Assembly (NCBI GenBank): GCA_002405835.1
Contig: DHMO01000026.1
Span: 5,800 to 69,799 of the forward strand
Direction: 5' to 3'
From: Lentisphaeria bacterium UBA4640
GTDB taxonomy: Bacteria; Verrucomicrobiota; Lentisphaeria; Victivallales; UBA1829
Length of the DNA: 64,000 nt
Made by a program: the position numbers and the translations under genes. Numbering within the stretch: the first letter of the stretch is position 1; the number at the start of each line of letters is the position of its first letter. Under the pieces are notes generated by a model. That model saw nothing but the letters and a program-made list of their open reading frames with translations, made no database searches and was not told where the DNA came from. Positions 52,701 through 62,035 of this stretch are shown one piece after another.

Positions 52701-53159
52701 ATGAAAAAGCTAAAATTCAACGAAACAGGAAATTCGCTTTGCGGGAAAGTTTTCCGCCGATTCCTCGGTGAGGAATGCGGTGCTGTTGCAATGGAATACA
52801 TTGTCATCGCCCTCCTCGTCGCCGCCGCGATCGTCGGACTTGTCATCGTGTTCAGCGGAAGCCTCCAGAGCATGCTCGCTCAGATCATCGGTGTTACACA
52901 ATCAACCGACAATACACAAATCCAAAGCGCGCAGGCGAAGCGCGATACCGATAAAGGCGCTCTCAACAGCGGATTGTCAAGCGCGGAATCCAATGCAAAG
53001 GCTATCGCAAACGGACAGGGAACAGAAGGTGGAACCGGCAGCTCCAGAGACGGTTCGGAGGGCGGAGTATGCAAACCGGGTGATCCCTTCCCAAGTGACT
53101 ATGTTTTCCCAAACAACAGACACAAAAAAATACACAGAAAACCCCTTAAACTAAAATAA
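52701..53159 (+). CDS. flp: Flp pilin, major-type copy 1
   Basis: A 152-residue prepilin with the site G-AVAMEY and helix IVIALLVAAAIVGLVIVF, nearly identical to that of the next gene at both protein and DNA level from the leader to about residue 70. The tail is longer and carries RDGSEGGVCKPGDPFPSDY. The two copies appear to be a tandem duplication with a diversified tail, giving pilins with different exposed ends. A ribosome site AAGGGA precedes it. Confidence 0.85.
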   Translation: MKKLKFNETGNSLCGKVFRRFLGEECGAVAMEYIVIALLVAAAIVGLVIVFSGSLQSMLAQIIGVTQSTDNTQIQSAQAKRDTDKGALNSGLSSAESNAKAIANGQGTEGGTGSSRDGSEGGVCKPGDPFPSDYVFPNNRHKKIHRKPLKLK

Positions 53160-53181
53160 AACATAAAGGAGAAAAGGGAAA

Positions 53182-53514
53182 ATGAAAAAACTTAAATTCA
53201 GTCGGGCAAAGAACACTCTTTGCGGAAAAATCCTTCGCCGGATCCTCGGAGAAGAATGCGGAGCTGTTGCAATGGAATACATTGTCATCGCTCTCCTCGT
53301 CGCCGCCGCGATTGTCGGACTCGTCATGGTTTTCAGCGGAAGCCTCCAGAGCATGCTCGGACAAATCATCGGTGTTACACAATCAACCAACAATACAGAA
53401 ATTCAAACGGCGCAGAAGGAACGCGATACAGACAAAACAAATCTTAACAACGCATTAAAAGCAGCTCAAACCAATGCAGAAGCCATTGCTGACGGTCAGA
53501 AGAGCAATGAATAA
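53182..53514 (+). CDS. flp: Flp pilin, major-type copy 2
   Basis: A 110-residue prepilin with G-AVAMEY and IVIALLVAAAIVGLVMVF. It closely matches copy 1 in leader, helix and the SGSLQSMLGQIIGVTQSTN block, but ends earlier. AAAGGAG lies 12 bases upstream. Being the most compact of the five, it is a good candidate for the main pilus subunit; this is inference from size only. Confidence 0.86.
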   Translation: MKKLKFSRAKNTLCGKILRRILGEECGAVAMEYIVIALLVAAAIVGLVMVFSGSLQSMLGQIIGVTQSTNNTEIQTAQKERDTDKTNLNNALKAAQTNAEAIADGQKSNE

Positions 53515-53551
53515 CTAGCCAAGACGAAGAACTTTCCAAGGAGTCATCAAC

Positions 53552-54091
53552 ATGTACTGGATTTATACGCTCTGTGTTGCAACACCGCTTCTGGCGATTC
53601 TTTGCTGGAAAGACTGCAAGTTCCGTCTGCTGCCGAATTCACTGACACTCGGATTGGCGGTGCTGGGACTCGTCTGGCGTTTGGTGTTCGGCGGAATTTC
53701 CGGTTTTGTCGACGGACTCCTTGGAGGTCTTCTCTGCGCCGCATTCCTCCTGATCCCCTTTCTGATGAGAGGGGCAGGAGGCGGCGATCTCAAAATGATT
53801 TTCGCCGCGGGAATCTTCTTCGGTCTGCGCTTCAGCTGCGCAGGACTGCTCTTCATTTCGATCTGCGGACTCGTTCTCGGACTTGTCATGATGGCATTCG
53901 GAGCAGTCAGCTCCGGACGTCTCAAGCACAATCTGCGAAGTATTTTCGACTGGCGCTATGACCGGAAAGCCGGCGCGGAAAAACTGCCGCCGCGCGAAGA
54001 TGAAAAAGGGCGGGTTCCGTTTGGCGTCGCCATTGCCATCGGAACAATTCTGACACTGTTTTACGCCTGGGCGCTGGAGGTGCAGCCATGA
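53552..54091 (+). CDS. cpaA: Prepilin peptidase CpaA/TadV
   Basis: A 179-residue integral membrane aspartic protease (peptidase A24). The two catalytic aspartates are in CWKDCKFRLLPN (near residue 21) and GGGDLKM (near 75). Hydrophobic segments surround both. It removes leaders from the Flp pilins and the TadE-like proteins encoded next to it. AAGGAG precedes the start, and its stop overlaps the next start by 4 bp. Confidence 0.9.
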   Translation: MYWIYTLCVATPLLAILCWKDCKFRLLPNSLTLGLAVLGLVWRLVFGGISGFVDGLLGGLLCAAFLLIPFLMRGAGGGDLKMIFAAGIFFGLRFSCAGLLFISICGLVLGLVMMAFGAVSSGRLKHNLRSIFDWRYDRKAGAEKLPPREDEKGRVPFGVAIAIGTILTLFYAWALEVQP

Positions 54092-54858
54092 AACGCATTG
54101 ACTCGAAAGGTTCCATGATGCTGGAAACGGTTCTTGTGCTTCCGATTTTCATTCTTATCATATTCCTGCTGATTCAGCTGACCTTCGTCTGGGTGGCTCA
54201 ACAGGTTACGTATTATGCCGCCTACTGCGGCACCCGCGCAGCCCTGGTCTACAATCCCGCTGATTACGGCGCCAGAGAACAAAAAGACGGAAGCTGGGAT
54301 ACGGAAGGCTGGATTCGCACCGGCGTTGTACACCATGTCGCCTGCACAGCGCTCTCCTGGATCAGCTGGTCTCTGGACGGAGAAGATTATCAGAATTTCC
54401 GTATTGGCTTCTATCAGGTTCCTCTTTCATCTAAAGTAAAAAGACAGGTTTCTGTCCGCGTTGTGGAATTCGAAAAAATTACAGATGGTAAAAATGTTTC
54501 AAAAAAAGAAAAAGAAAGAATGGCGTCTGTTCACGAACAATTTCCTGCGGTTACGGTCAGCGTAAACTTCAAATGTCCTCTGTTTATCCCGCTTGGAGCT
54601 CCGGTGGTTGCCTATTTCTTTGCTCTGAATCAGATGAAAGTAAAACCCGAAATGCTTGACCGGCAGCCAATCGGAATCGAAGGTTTTACGGCTCCACACG
54701 GGGATCAGATAGACACTTGGCTGGAAATGAACCGGAACTATCACAAGAGAAACAGTATCGAATACTACAACATCGACATTACCCAAACCTGCACTTTGGC
54801 GAAACCTTACAAAACGGATACATATCCTCTTATCCCGAACGTCAGTAAAATATGGTAA
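54088..54858 (+). CDS. tadE: TadE-like pseudopilin
   Basis: A 256-residue pseudopilin with the leader site G-SMMLET (Glu at +5) and a hydrophobic helix (VLVLPIFILIIFLLIQLTFV), followed by a long soluble domain. The match to the TadE/TadG-like family is by the leader, helix and the following TYYAAYCGTRAALV. It lies between the prepilin peptidase and the TadG-like gene. It is likely a minor component that helps start pilus assembly. Confidence 0.85.
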   Translation: MKRIDSKGSMMLETVLVLPIFILIIFLLIQLTFVWVAQQVTYYAAYCGTRAALVYNPADYGAREQKDGSWDTEGWIRTGVVHHVACTALSWISWSLDGEDYQNFRIGFYQVPLSSKVKRQVSVRVVEFEKITDGKNVSKKEKERMASVHEQFPAVTVSVNFKCPLFIPLGAPVVAYFFALNQMKVKPEMLDRQPIGIEGFTAPHGDQIDTWLEMNRNYHKRNSIEYYNIDITQTCTLAKPYKTDTYPLIPNVSKIW

Positions 54859-54875
54859 AGAAAGGCTCTCTCATC

Positions 54876-57800
54876 ATGAAAAAACTTTTGCAAAATCTCT
54901 GGAACAGAATCAAAGATCTGCACCGCGATGCACGGGGCTTTGTTCTGATGTCGACTCTCGCAATCTTCCTGTTTCTGTTTGTGCTTTGCGCCTCCATTTA
55001 CGCCGTGGGCGAAACCATTCACCAGCGAATCAAACTGCAGAACGCCTGTGATGCTGCCGCATATTCTGCAGCCGTTGTCCAGGCCGACGGTCTGAGCCGC
55101 ATGGCAACCGTCAACCGCGCAATGGCATGGACCTATGTTCAGATGACCAACCGTCAGATGGACTATATCACTTATCGCTGGCTGAGGCTGACATGCAAAA
55201 GATTTAATGAAGATAAAGAAAATGCAAAAAACTATTGCGAACAGCTTTGTTTTGGATTTAACCCAAATGATGGATGGTGGGCCATAGTAGAAGCCGCAGT
55301 GACTTTTTTTGAAAGTATGATTTTTGATGCAAAATGCAACGACTGGCATGAAAAAGACGGAGATTACCGAGGGACAAGACGAGGTTGGTGGTGCAGCAAT
55401 GTTAGAGGCTCAACACGAAGCACCATAACATTCAATGGTCAGCCTCTTATTCCTTCTACGATCCCGATAGACTCAAGTATCTTCAAGAACTTTCTGGATG
55501 GATTCGGGAAAGTCTTCGATAATAATTTTCCAAGCAATAAACCTGAGGACTGGGCATATCGGCTTGGTATTCTGATTGATTCAGACAAGAAAAATATTCT
55601 AGCCTTGAACAATGTTTTAAACACTATCAACAAACAAATGGAGCTTTCAATGCGTGTAACAGCAGAAAACACGTTGAAAAATATGCTCATTGACGCTCGT
55701 TTAGGAACAAATAAAGACGCATTAAGAGACTATTACATATCCATCAGTATCCCTCAAGCCACTGACCCATATACAGAAGACAATACAGCACCAGCAAAAA
55801 GTTTTTTCTCCCCGTTACATAACACAGAACCTGAAGAATCGCTATTTTTGAATATGGGGAACTACAAAACACCTCTTGCGAAACATTTCAACTCCTGGAT
55901 TCCTGGGGGAAAGGCATATGGCTTAGATCAATGGTTCATCCGAGGAGCTGGATTATATAAAGACAGCCGCGAAGACAAAGATAAAAATATTCATCCCTGT
56001 TTTTTAGCACAAGAAACAGAAACAAATAAAGGAGGTCCAGCTTATCGAGAAGGGACTTCCGGGCATGTTAATGACAAAGTCATCTTGACAGGAACTATGC
56101 GCAAAGAAGAAGAACTCGGAATTCAAAGAGTCTATAAAGACGCTAATATTAATGACCCCTGTGATGGAGTTTTCAACCATCGTGTAGATCGGGGAAATCA
56201 TATTTATAAATTCGATCTGCTCTCTCTTTCGCAAGATGGAAATTCTACTCTTGTTCAAGAGTTTTTATCAACCATATTGAATGCCGTCAACAACTTTATC
56301 TCTCAAAAAATTGATATCCAACCGTCTTGCCGCAACCGATACCAAGCAGTTCTTGTCGGAATGTGCAAAAAGGTAAAAGAAACTATCGCACTTTATGCAG
56401 AATACGAATGGGCTACATCTAAATGGTTTTGTCTCCTGCGAGAGGAAAGCTACGGCCTCGACTACCAGGCATGCCTAATACTGAATAATAAAAGAATATA
56501 CTGTGGTCACAAGAAAAAAAGAATTCCGGGATACCAAAAAGTTCGTGGATGGGGACATTGGCAAATTCCTAAATGGTTTTGCGGAGCAAAGCCTGAATAT
56601 GCTGGGGAAGGATTTTTCTCCGATATTCCAGGTCTGGATGAGGTCAAAAGGGCATTACTAAAATACTTTCCACCTCTCGACGGCGAAGGCATCGTAGACA
56701 AAAGACATGGCTATATGAGCAATGTCTTTGATTTAGGCGGCTTAGTAAAGCCATTAGAAGCTTTAACAAAAAGCATAAGTTACTCAAGAGACGAATATGA
56801 AAGCTGTGCATTTTTTCTTGATGGAAGCTGGGATGTTGGAGTAATAAAAGAAGGTTCTGGACGTGAAGGTCCAGGAAATGAACTTTACGCAGCACCTCTC
56901 CGAGGGCATGCTCGCATCTATGGAGATGACAAGGAAATTTTCGACAACCGCTATGTCGGCGCCATCTGCAAACCGTGGGTATTGAATGAACGTTTTTTCA
57001 GCGGAGAAGGAACCATTTATGTCGGCGCTGCAATGAAACATGTAAATCCGTTTGTACGCCTTTTCAGTATGCTGGGCGATAACGTCACACAGGAGAATAA
57101 TGACAAAACAATTTTCTCCGCATTCAACGTTCCGCAAAGGAAATACGGGAAGAAATCCCAATTCTATTACATGTGGACCATGTCCGCCGCGCGAGCCGGC
57201 GTCCGGCATACACGCAGAGGAGGACACTATGATCAACCGCGCAAATACCAGGTAGTCTATGATCCGACCAGTGATCCGGAAAATCTGTTTTATAATGGCA
57301 CTCCTCTGGTCTATTCTCCAGAAGACAAGGCTTGGCATTCTGTTACAAACGGGCAAGTAATGAACTGGGATGATCCAGACAATCCGAATGCTTTGACACG
57401 GACAAATCTGGAAAAACAATCCCACGCTGCCATTTGGGATGGCTGTCCATGCGGAGTGTCATCAATGCAGCTCATCTGGAACTGGAATCTTTGTGAAACG
57501 GATTGGGATGCAACTCTCCTGCCCGTTCGCTTCTCAGGAGCAAAAGCCCTTCTGTTTCACTCTATTGAGCATAAAAACGGGGAAAAAATAGAAAAATCTT
57601 ACAACACTGTAGACAAAACTGCACGGGAAACATATATTTACCAATCCCCCGAATTCCAAAGGTGTGCACGCACCGAACAGAACAAAAATGCCTATGAGGC
57701 AAACTCCCTCGGAAGCGGAACAAACTGGGTTTGGGAAGATCCTGATTTCATCACATTTGGCAACCCGTATCTCGTCGGAATCTGGAAACCTGCAGCGGAT

Positions 57801-57935
57801 CAGATCTATCTTCCTATTCCCGGAGCAGCAACCCCAAGCACCAGAGTTTCTCTTAACCTTGACGGGAAAATTCCGGAAGGAAAAGATACCAAAAAAGTGA
57901 ACCTCTATTATCTTTGGAGAGGGAAATGGCTGTAA
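54876..57935 (+). CDS. tadG: Giant TadG-like pilus-associated protein
   Basis: A 1019-residue protein with a short basic leader, a membrane helix (GFVLMSTLAIFLFLFVLCAS) and the TadG-type block HQRIKLQNACDAAAYSAAVV. The rest is extracytoplasmic. Its leader lacks the Glu+5 of its neighbours (GFVLMST). The central part (about 55190-57000) is distinctly more AT-rich than both ends, as if a variable segment had been inserted between conserved ends. The last 300 residues return to typical composition. The start 54876 (AGAAAGG upstream) is preferred over 54852. The size far exceeds typical TadG proteins, so a tip adhesin-like role is possible. Confidence 0.78.
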   Translation: MKKLLQNLWNRIKDLHRDARGFVLMSTLAIFLFLFVLCASIYAVGETIHQRIKLQNACDAAAYSAAVVQADGLSRMATVNRAMAWTYVQMTNRQMDYITYRWLRLTCKRFNEDKENAKNYCEQLCFGFNPNDGWWAIVEAAVTFFESMIFDAKCNDWHEKDGDYRGTRRGWWCSNVRGSTRSTITFNGQPLIPSTIPIDSSIFKNFLDGFGKVFDNNFPSNKPEDWAYRLGILIDSDKKNILALNNVLNTINKQMELSMRVTAENTLKNMLIDARLGTNKDALRDYYISISIPQATDPYTEDNTAPAKSFFSPLHNTEPEESLFLNMGNYKTPLAKHFNSWIPGGKAYGLDQWFIRGAGLYKDSREDKDKNIHPCFLAQETETNKGGPAYREGTSGHVNDKVILTGTMRKEEELGIQRVYKDANINDPCDGVFNHRVDRGNHIYKFDLLSLSQDGNSTLVQEFLSTILNAVNNFISQKIDIQPSCRNRYQAVLVGMCKKVKETIALYAEYEWATSKWFCLLREESYGLDYQACLILNNKRIYCGHKKKRIPGYQKVRGWGHWQIPKWFCGAKPEYAGEGFFSDIPGLDEVKRALLKYFPPLDGEGIVDKRHGYMSNVFDLGGLVKPLEALTKSISYSRDEYESCAFFLDGSWDVGVIKEGSGREGPGNELYAAPLRGHARIYGDDKEIFDNRYVGAICKPWVLNERFFSGEGTIYVGAAMKHVNPFVRLFSMLGDNVTQENNDKTIFSAFNVPQRKYGKKSQFYYMWTMSAARAGVRHTRRGGHYDQPRKYQVVYDPTSDPENLFYNGTPLVYSPEDKAWHSVTNGQVMNWDDPDNPNALTRTNLEKQSHAAIWDGCPCGVSSMQLIWNWNLCETDWDATLLPVRFSGAKALLFHSIEHKNGEKIEKSYNTVDKTARETYIYQSPEFQRCARTEQNKNAYEANSLGSGTNWVWEDPDFITFGNPYLVGIWKPAADQIYLPIPGAATPSTRVSLNLDGKIPEGKDTKKVNLYYLWRGKWL

Positions 57936-57945
57936 GGAGACAACG

Positions 57946-58662
57946 ATGAAAATCATTCAAAGAGTACAGAAAGAGCAGAAAGGCTCAGTCATGCTGGAAT
58001 TTATTCTGGTTCTGCCCATTTATCTTTTTCTGATCGGAGGGACACTTCTGCTTCTGGATATTATGCTCGGCAAAGTTTATTTGCAGGAATCCAACCGGAA
58101 TCTGGCATGGATTCAGGACGACAGGTTTGATGCCGGAGGGCTGATAAACAAAGAACTTATCCGCCGGGCTCCAATCCGTTTTGCAATCCGGAACGCGTAT
58201 GAATACCAGATGGATGAAGAGACTCCAATGTGGAGCTATGCCCGCACAAACGGAATCCAGCTATCCAAGTTCACCTCAAAGGCGGGAGGAGTCGAGATAC
58301 CGTGCAGAAATCCATGGTATTCCTTCTATACCGCCAACATGCAGCTGGAAATGAACCGTATATCCGGAGTATACCTTGGAGCACTCGCCATATCCAGTGT
58401 CATGTACCCAGAGGAAGCGAATGCAAACAACAATCAAAAGACAAAACCGCTGTATCAACGATCCTACAGTCTTACTCGAAAAGAGGGAGAGATTCTGGTT
58501 GTCCGCAGAATGGGCGGTGATGAACGCGAAAGGGTAGACTCCTTGCTTGGCTACTGGAAACTGTATTATTACCCGCCACTCAAAACAGGATGGCCGGCTC
58601 CGACCAATGACAACCTAGTCGGAACAATCGTCAACATCATCGAAACTATATTAGGATTCTAA
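57946..58662 (+). CDS. TadE-like pseudopilin 2
   Basis: A 238-residue pseudopilin with the leader site G-SVMLEF (Glu at +5) and a hydrophobic helix (ILVLPIYLFLIGGTLLLLDI), like the TadE-like protein before the giant gene. AAGGAG lies 6 bases upstream. The soluble domain shows no known motif. Together with TadE it probably forms a minor pilin pair around the TadG-like protein. Confidence 0.82.
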   Translation: MKIIQRVQKEQKGSVMLEFILVLPIYLFLIGGTLLLLDIMLGKVYLQESNRNLAWIQDDRFDAGGLINKELIRRAPIRFAIRNAYEYQMDEETPMWSYARTNGIQLSKFTSKAGGVEIPCRNPWYSFYTANMQLEMNRISGVYLGALAISSVMYPEEANANNNQKTKPLYQRSYSLTRKEGEILVVRRMGGDERERVDSLLGYWKLYYYPPLKTGWPAPTNDNLVGTIVNIIETILGF

Positions 58663-58665
58663 ACC

Positions 58666-59673
58666 ATGAAATTTTTTGTTTCAGCAATTCTGATGATTAT
58701 CTGCACCCTCTCTGTACTGGGAGAGACCAAATTCCGCGACCTGAAACATGCAGAACAGCTAAGTTTATTGGAAGACGCCGATATTGCGTCATCCGCAAAT
58801 AGCAACACCCTTGATGATGAAGATGTCCCAGACGGCTATACAAGTGCCACAAAACTTGCAGAAAAACTAAACTTAAAATACAACGAGTTGACAGGGAAAT
58901 TTGAAGGGCCAAACGGCATAAAAGGAACTCTTTACATGAAAAAAGATGGATCAACCGCAGCTCTTGCGTTCAGTGATACGGGGAGTTTATCTCCGGAACA
59001 ATATGAAGCCGCCTCAGAAATACTGAAATCATTAGAACAAGCGGTAGCAGAACATAATCAGGAAAAATCTTCAACAAAAATGACAATCCGGGTTACCGGA
59101 ACTTCATCCGGCGGTTCGCTCGCCGCCTATGCAGCACACATGAATCCATCCGAGCTGGTCAGAGCAACCGCGTTCAACCCCGAAGCTCTTCCGGATAACC
59201 TGAAACAAAAAATTCAGAAAGAAGGTGATCCGGATGCCGTAATCAATATCCGGAATGAAGACGATAAGGAAAGCGATAAAGACGCATTGGGTTCACATAT
59301 CATTGTGGAGAATATTTCTGAAAAAAAACTGCCTCATTCAGATGAAAAATCTTCAAAATACTGGACACATTCTCTGGCATCACTTATCTTGAACATGAGC
59401 CTTACAATGGAAGAGCAAAATCGTAGCCATTATATCAATGAAGAACTTACGGACCCGGACAATTACGGAGAAGTTATTGATCTTCCTGGCTGGGACAACA
59501 ACGTGGACAGTGATGACGATATTATCCAGCTCCCAGACATACCTGAACTTCCGGATATCAGCATAGATTTCTCTCTTCCGAGTATTTATGTACCCAATCC
59601 GGCAAGCATCATTGAATACCACCGTGTCCTTTGGCTTTTTTCCGGAGAATCCATAATCGGGGATTGGCTTTAA
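58666..59673 (+). CDS. Secreted lipase-like alpha/beta hydrolase
   Basis: A 335-residue exported protein with a signal peptide (MKFFVSAILMIICTLSVLG). A class 3 lipase-like elbow is visible: IRVTGTSSGGSLAAYAAHM, with the nucleophile serine near residue 147, and a later block AFNPEALP typical of this fold. The acid and histidine candidates (VINIRNEDDKESDKDALGSH) follow, as in lipase_3 and Mbeg1-like proteins. The usual elbow is G-H-S-x-G; here it is G-T-S-S-G. It sits inside the tad operon, 3 bp after the pseudopilin gene, so it may be exported by or with the pilus system. Function is inferred only. Confidence 0.7.
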   Translation: MKFFVSAILMIICTLSVLGETKFRDLKHAEQLSLLEDADIASSANSNTLDDEDVPDGYTSATKLAEKLNLKYNELTGKFEGPNGIKGTLYMKKDGSTAALAFSDTGSLSPEQYEAASEILKSLEQAVAEHNQEKSSTKMTIRVTGTSSGGSLAAYAAHMNPSELVRATAFNPEALPDNLKQKIQKEGDPDAVINIRNEDDKESDKDALGSHIIVENISEKKLPHSDEKSSKYWTHSLASLILNMSLTMEEQNRSHYINEELTDPDNYGEVIDLPGWDNNVDSDDDIIQLPDIPELPDISIDFSLPSIYVPNPASIIEYHRVLWLFSGESIIGDWL

Positions 59674-59697
59674 CACAAATCTTTCAGGAGACAAAGA

Positions 59698-60039
59698 ATG
59701 AAGCTGTTTTTTACATTTTTTTTCATACTAACCCTCATCAGTGCAATCGCGGCGGATCCGTTTAAAATGCCGGAGAATACACAAGAATTGGCTCGGAATG
59801 AATCGGGCAAGGCATGGAGGATGAACGGTATTCTACCACTCCCGCTTGAACAGGGCAAAGCGGCTTTGATGAAAAATGTCGCCAACGCCGGATTCAAACT
59901 CAAACATGAAATCACAACCGATCAGACAGCCGGTTCAGTTCTTGTCTGCTGGACCAAAGGGCAGGAAGAACTCATCATGATGATCTGGCCTTCCGGGAAA
60001 AATAAAACCGTATTTACATGGGGAATCAACCGGAAATGA
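59698..60039 (+). CDS. Small secreted protein of unknown function
   Basis: A 113-residue protein with a signal peptide (MKLFFTFFFILTLISAIAA). The rest (FKMPENTQELARNESGKAW, NVANAGFKLKHEITTD, LIMMIWPSGKNKTVFTWGIN) is not recognised. AGGAG precedes the start, 24 bp after the lipase-like gene, and its stop overlaps the start of the phosphatase gene, so it belongs to the same transcript. The KLKHEI and MIWPSGKN segments suggest a small beta-rich fold, which is a guess. Confidence 0.7.
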   Translation: MKLFFTFFFILTLISAIAADPFKMPENTQELARNESGKAWRMNGILPLPLEQGKAALMKNVANAGFKLKHEITTDQTAGSVLVCWTKGQEELIMMIWPSGKNKTVFTWGINRK

Positions 60040-60860
60040 ATCCGTCTTTCGCCTATTTTCAATTTGAAGCACTGACCGATCCGGGATATGTCCGCACTAA
60101 CAACGAGGACTCTTACGCAATTCTCCCGGAGGACGGCTGCTGTCTGGTTGCCGATGGCATGGGCGGAGGATCCGCGGGAGAATTGGCCTCGCAAATTGTC
60201 GAAGATCGCATAACTGAAGCCATCACTGGAACCGCCGCAGATTCCCCTGGACTCCGGAAGTGCAATGTGCAGCAGGCAATTCTCCGTGCCAATCGCGAAA
60301 TTTTTGAATATGCAAAACTCCATAATTTTCTGCAGATGGGCTCTACTCTGGCTCTTTTCCTCGCGGATTCATGGAATCCGCAAAATGCATGGCTCTGTCA
60401 TGTCGGCGACAGCCGCATCTACCGCTGGCGCAATGGAGAACTCGCGCTTTTAACTCGCGATCATTCCATCGGCATGGAATTCGATGAGCTCGGAATAAAA
60501 GCATTGGAACATATTCCTGCAGCCCGTCTTCTGACTCGAGCCATTGGAGTCTCCGCCGCAATCATTCCGGAGTGGACGGAAATTGAAGTCCTTCCCGAAG
60601 ACCGTTTCCTGCTTTGCAGCGATGGATTGACAAGCATGTGCCCAGACTCCGTAATTGCCGAAGCATTTCAGTGCAGCACGGGCTCTTCTGCTGTAATTCA
60701 ACACCTTGTCCGTAAAATTCAAGCAGCCGGAGCAAAAGACAATTTCACCATGATCTGCTGCTCCGCAGCCTCCATTCTGCCGGCAATGCTTCCGCAAGAA
60801 GAGGATGCCGCCGCTGAAAACCGTTATCTGTTAAAAACTTCAGAAGAAAGGATCGACTAA
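60036..60860 (+). CDS. PP2C-type Ser/Thr protein phosphatase
   Basis: A 274-residue metal-dependent phosphatase of the PP2C/PppA type. The metal-binding set is VRTNNEDSY (residues 19-27), VADGMGGGSAG with Asp40, GDSRIYRWRNGELALLTRDH and the late LLCSDGLTSM. It lacks a transmembrane region and acts in the cytoplasm. ATG 60036 overlaps the upstream stop (ATGA). Together with the kinase at 62822 and four FHA domains in the tad genes it forms a writer, eraser and reader set. In type VI secretion the PpkA/PppA/Fha trio works in this manner; use in a Tad pilus is inference. Confidence 0.9.
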   Translation: MNPSFAYFQFEALTDPGYVRTNNEDSYAILPEDGCCLVADGMGGGSAGELASQIVEDRITEAITGTAADSPGLRKCNVQQAILRANREIFEYAKLHNFLQMGSTLALFLADSWNPQNAWLCHVGDSRIYRWRNGELALLTRDHSIGMEFDELGIKALEHIPAARLLTRAIGVSAAIIPEWTEIEVLPEDRFLLCSDGLTSMCPDSVIAEAFQCSTGSSAVIQHLVRKIQAAGAKDNFTMICCSAASILPAMLPQEEDAAAENRYLLKTSEERID

Positions 60861-60862
60861 AG

Positions 60863-61888
60863 ATGAATCGCTATTGGAAAAGCGGAATACTTTGTGCAGT
60901 TCTGCTGGGCAGCAATGCAAATGCAGCAGACAGCAACTCTTCTCTGCTGGATTACGTTTCGCCATCCGCAGATGCTGTTGTTTACGTAAACACACGCCAA
61001 GCGGAAAAAGCAATGACTCCGGATCTTTGGAAACTGATTCAGAAAGATCGAAAAAAATCATTAGAAGAAGATAAGGAAGACGCGCTTTTCGACACTCTCG
61101 GACGGGATCTCGAAGGCGTCGTAAATCTTTACATCAACTCAGCCTCTCCGTTCCGCTGTTCTTTGGCAGGAGTTGCAGATATCACCGGAAATCTCGGCAA
61201 AGACATTGAAAAACTTCTCAAAGTAAATAAGGAAAATGGCGGCCCGGCCATTCAGCAATCAAAATTCGGGAAACTGCCGGCTTTTGAATATCCTCTGGAA
61301 ATCAGCGGAGCGCCTCCAATAAATCTGTCCCTGATCCGTGAAGGAGACAACCGGATTCATTTCCGGGCAGAACTGAATTCCGAAGAAAAATCCAAACTTG
61401 GCTTGACGCCAGTCCCCACAAAGCCGTCGCCGGCGGTTTCACTGATGAAGCAGCAGGATCTTTCTTTCGCCGCACTCGTAAAAACAGAACGCTTTACAGA
61501 ATTTTCATATCCGGAAGAACCTGGGACATTGCAATTAAAATCATTTTTACAAATGCTGCACGCTGTTTCTTTGGTCGGACGGGTTCAAGGAGATTATCTT
61601 CTGTTAAATGCCGTTCTGAAATTCCGCGAAGAAGCCCTTGCCTCCCATTACGCCCAGCAGATACGAATCATCGTCAGCGGCATACAGCAACAAAAGGCAT
61701 CCCCCTTCAGCATGCTTACCAACATTCAGGTTTCTGCCAGCAAGGATGAACTAAACATATCCGGGATGCTGGATCTCCGGGCTTCATGGAAGAAAATGTC
61801 CGGCTTCGTATCAGCCTCAAAAGGAATAAACCGCGGCAATCCGGCAATGCCGCCCGGACCATACCGGACACAAAACCCGAAGGAATAA
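60863..61888 (+). CDS. Secreted protein of unknown function
   Basis: A 341-residue exported protein with a signal peptide (about 1-22, ending ANA). The mature protein opens with LLDYVSPSADAVVYVNTRQA, the look of a periplasmic family seen in PVC bacteria in which each copy describes a protein-load or stress factor; this comparison is weak. No catalytic motif is seen. It follows the phosphatase gene by 2 bp. The C-terminal KKMSGFVSASKGINRGNP is basic and may be disordered. Confidence 0.7.
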   Translation: MNRYWKSGILCAVLLGSNANAADSNSSLLDYVSPSADAVVYVNTRQAEKAMTPDLWKLIQKDRKKSLEEDKEDALFDTLGRDLEGVVNLYINSASPFRCSLAGVADITGNLGKDIEKLLKVNKENGGPAIQQSKFGKLPAFEYPLEISGAPPINLSLIREGDNRIHFRAELNSEEKSKLGLTPVPTKPSPAVSLMKQQDLSFAALVKTERFTEFSYPEEPGTLQLKSFLQMLHAVSLVGRVQGDYLLLNAVLKFREEALASHYAQQIRIIVSGIQQQKASPFSMLTNIQVSASKDELNISGMLDLRASWKKMSGFVSASKGINRGNPAMPPGPYRTQNPKE

Positions 61889-62035
61889 CAGAAACACCAA
61901 ATGAACAGAAAGTTTTTTTACAATCGAACTCTGCCGCATGGTTTCAACCATGCATATAGCGACCGCCCTCAGTCAGAGAACCCTTGAATCAAAAAACCAA
62001 CAACTTACACAGACGCCAAAACAGGAGTAAACAAA
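61889..62035. promoter_or_regulatory. Short spacer with an 18-bp inverted repeat
   Basis: A 147-base gap, the widest in this part of the operon, holds GCATGGTT-TC-AACCATGC (61936-61953). It could be an operator or a processing hairpin that sets the lipoprotein and kinase genes apart from the rest. No clear promoter was found. Confidence 0.4.
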
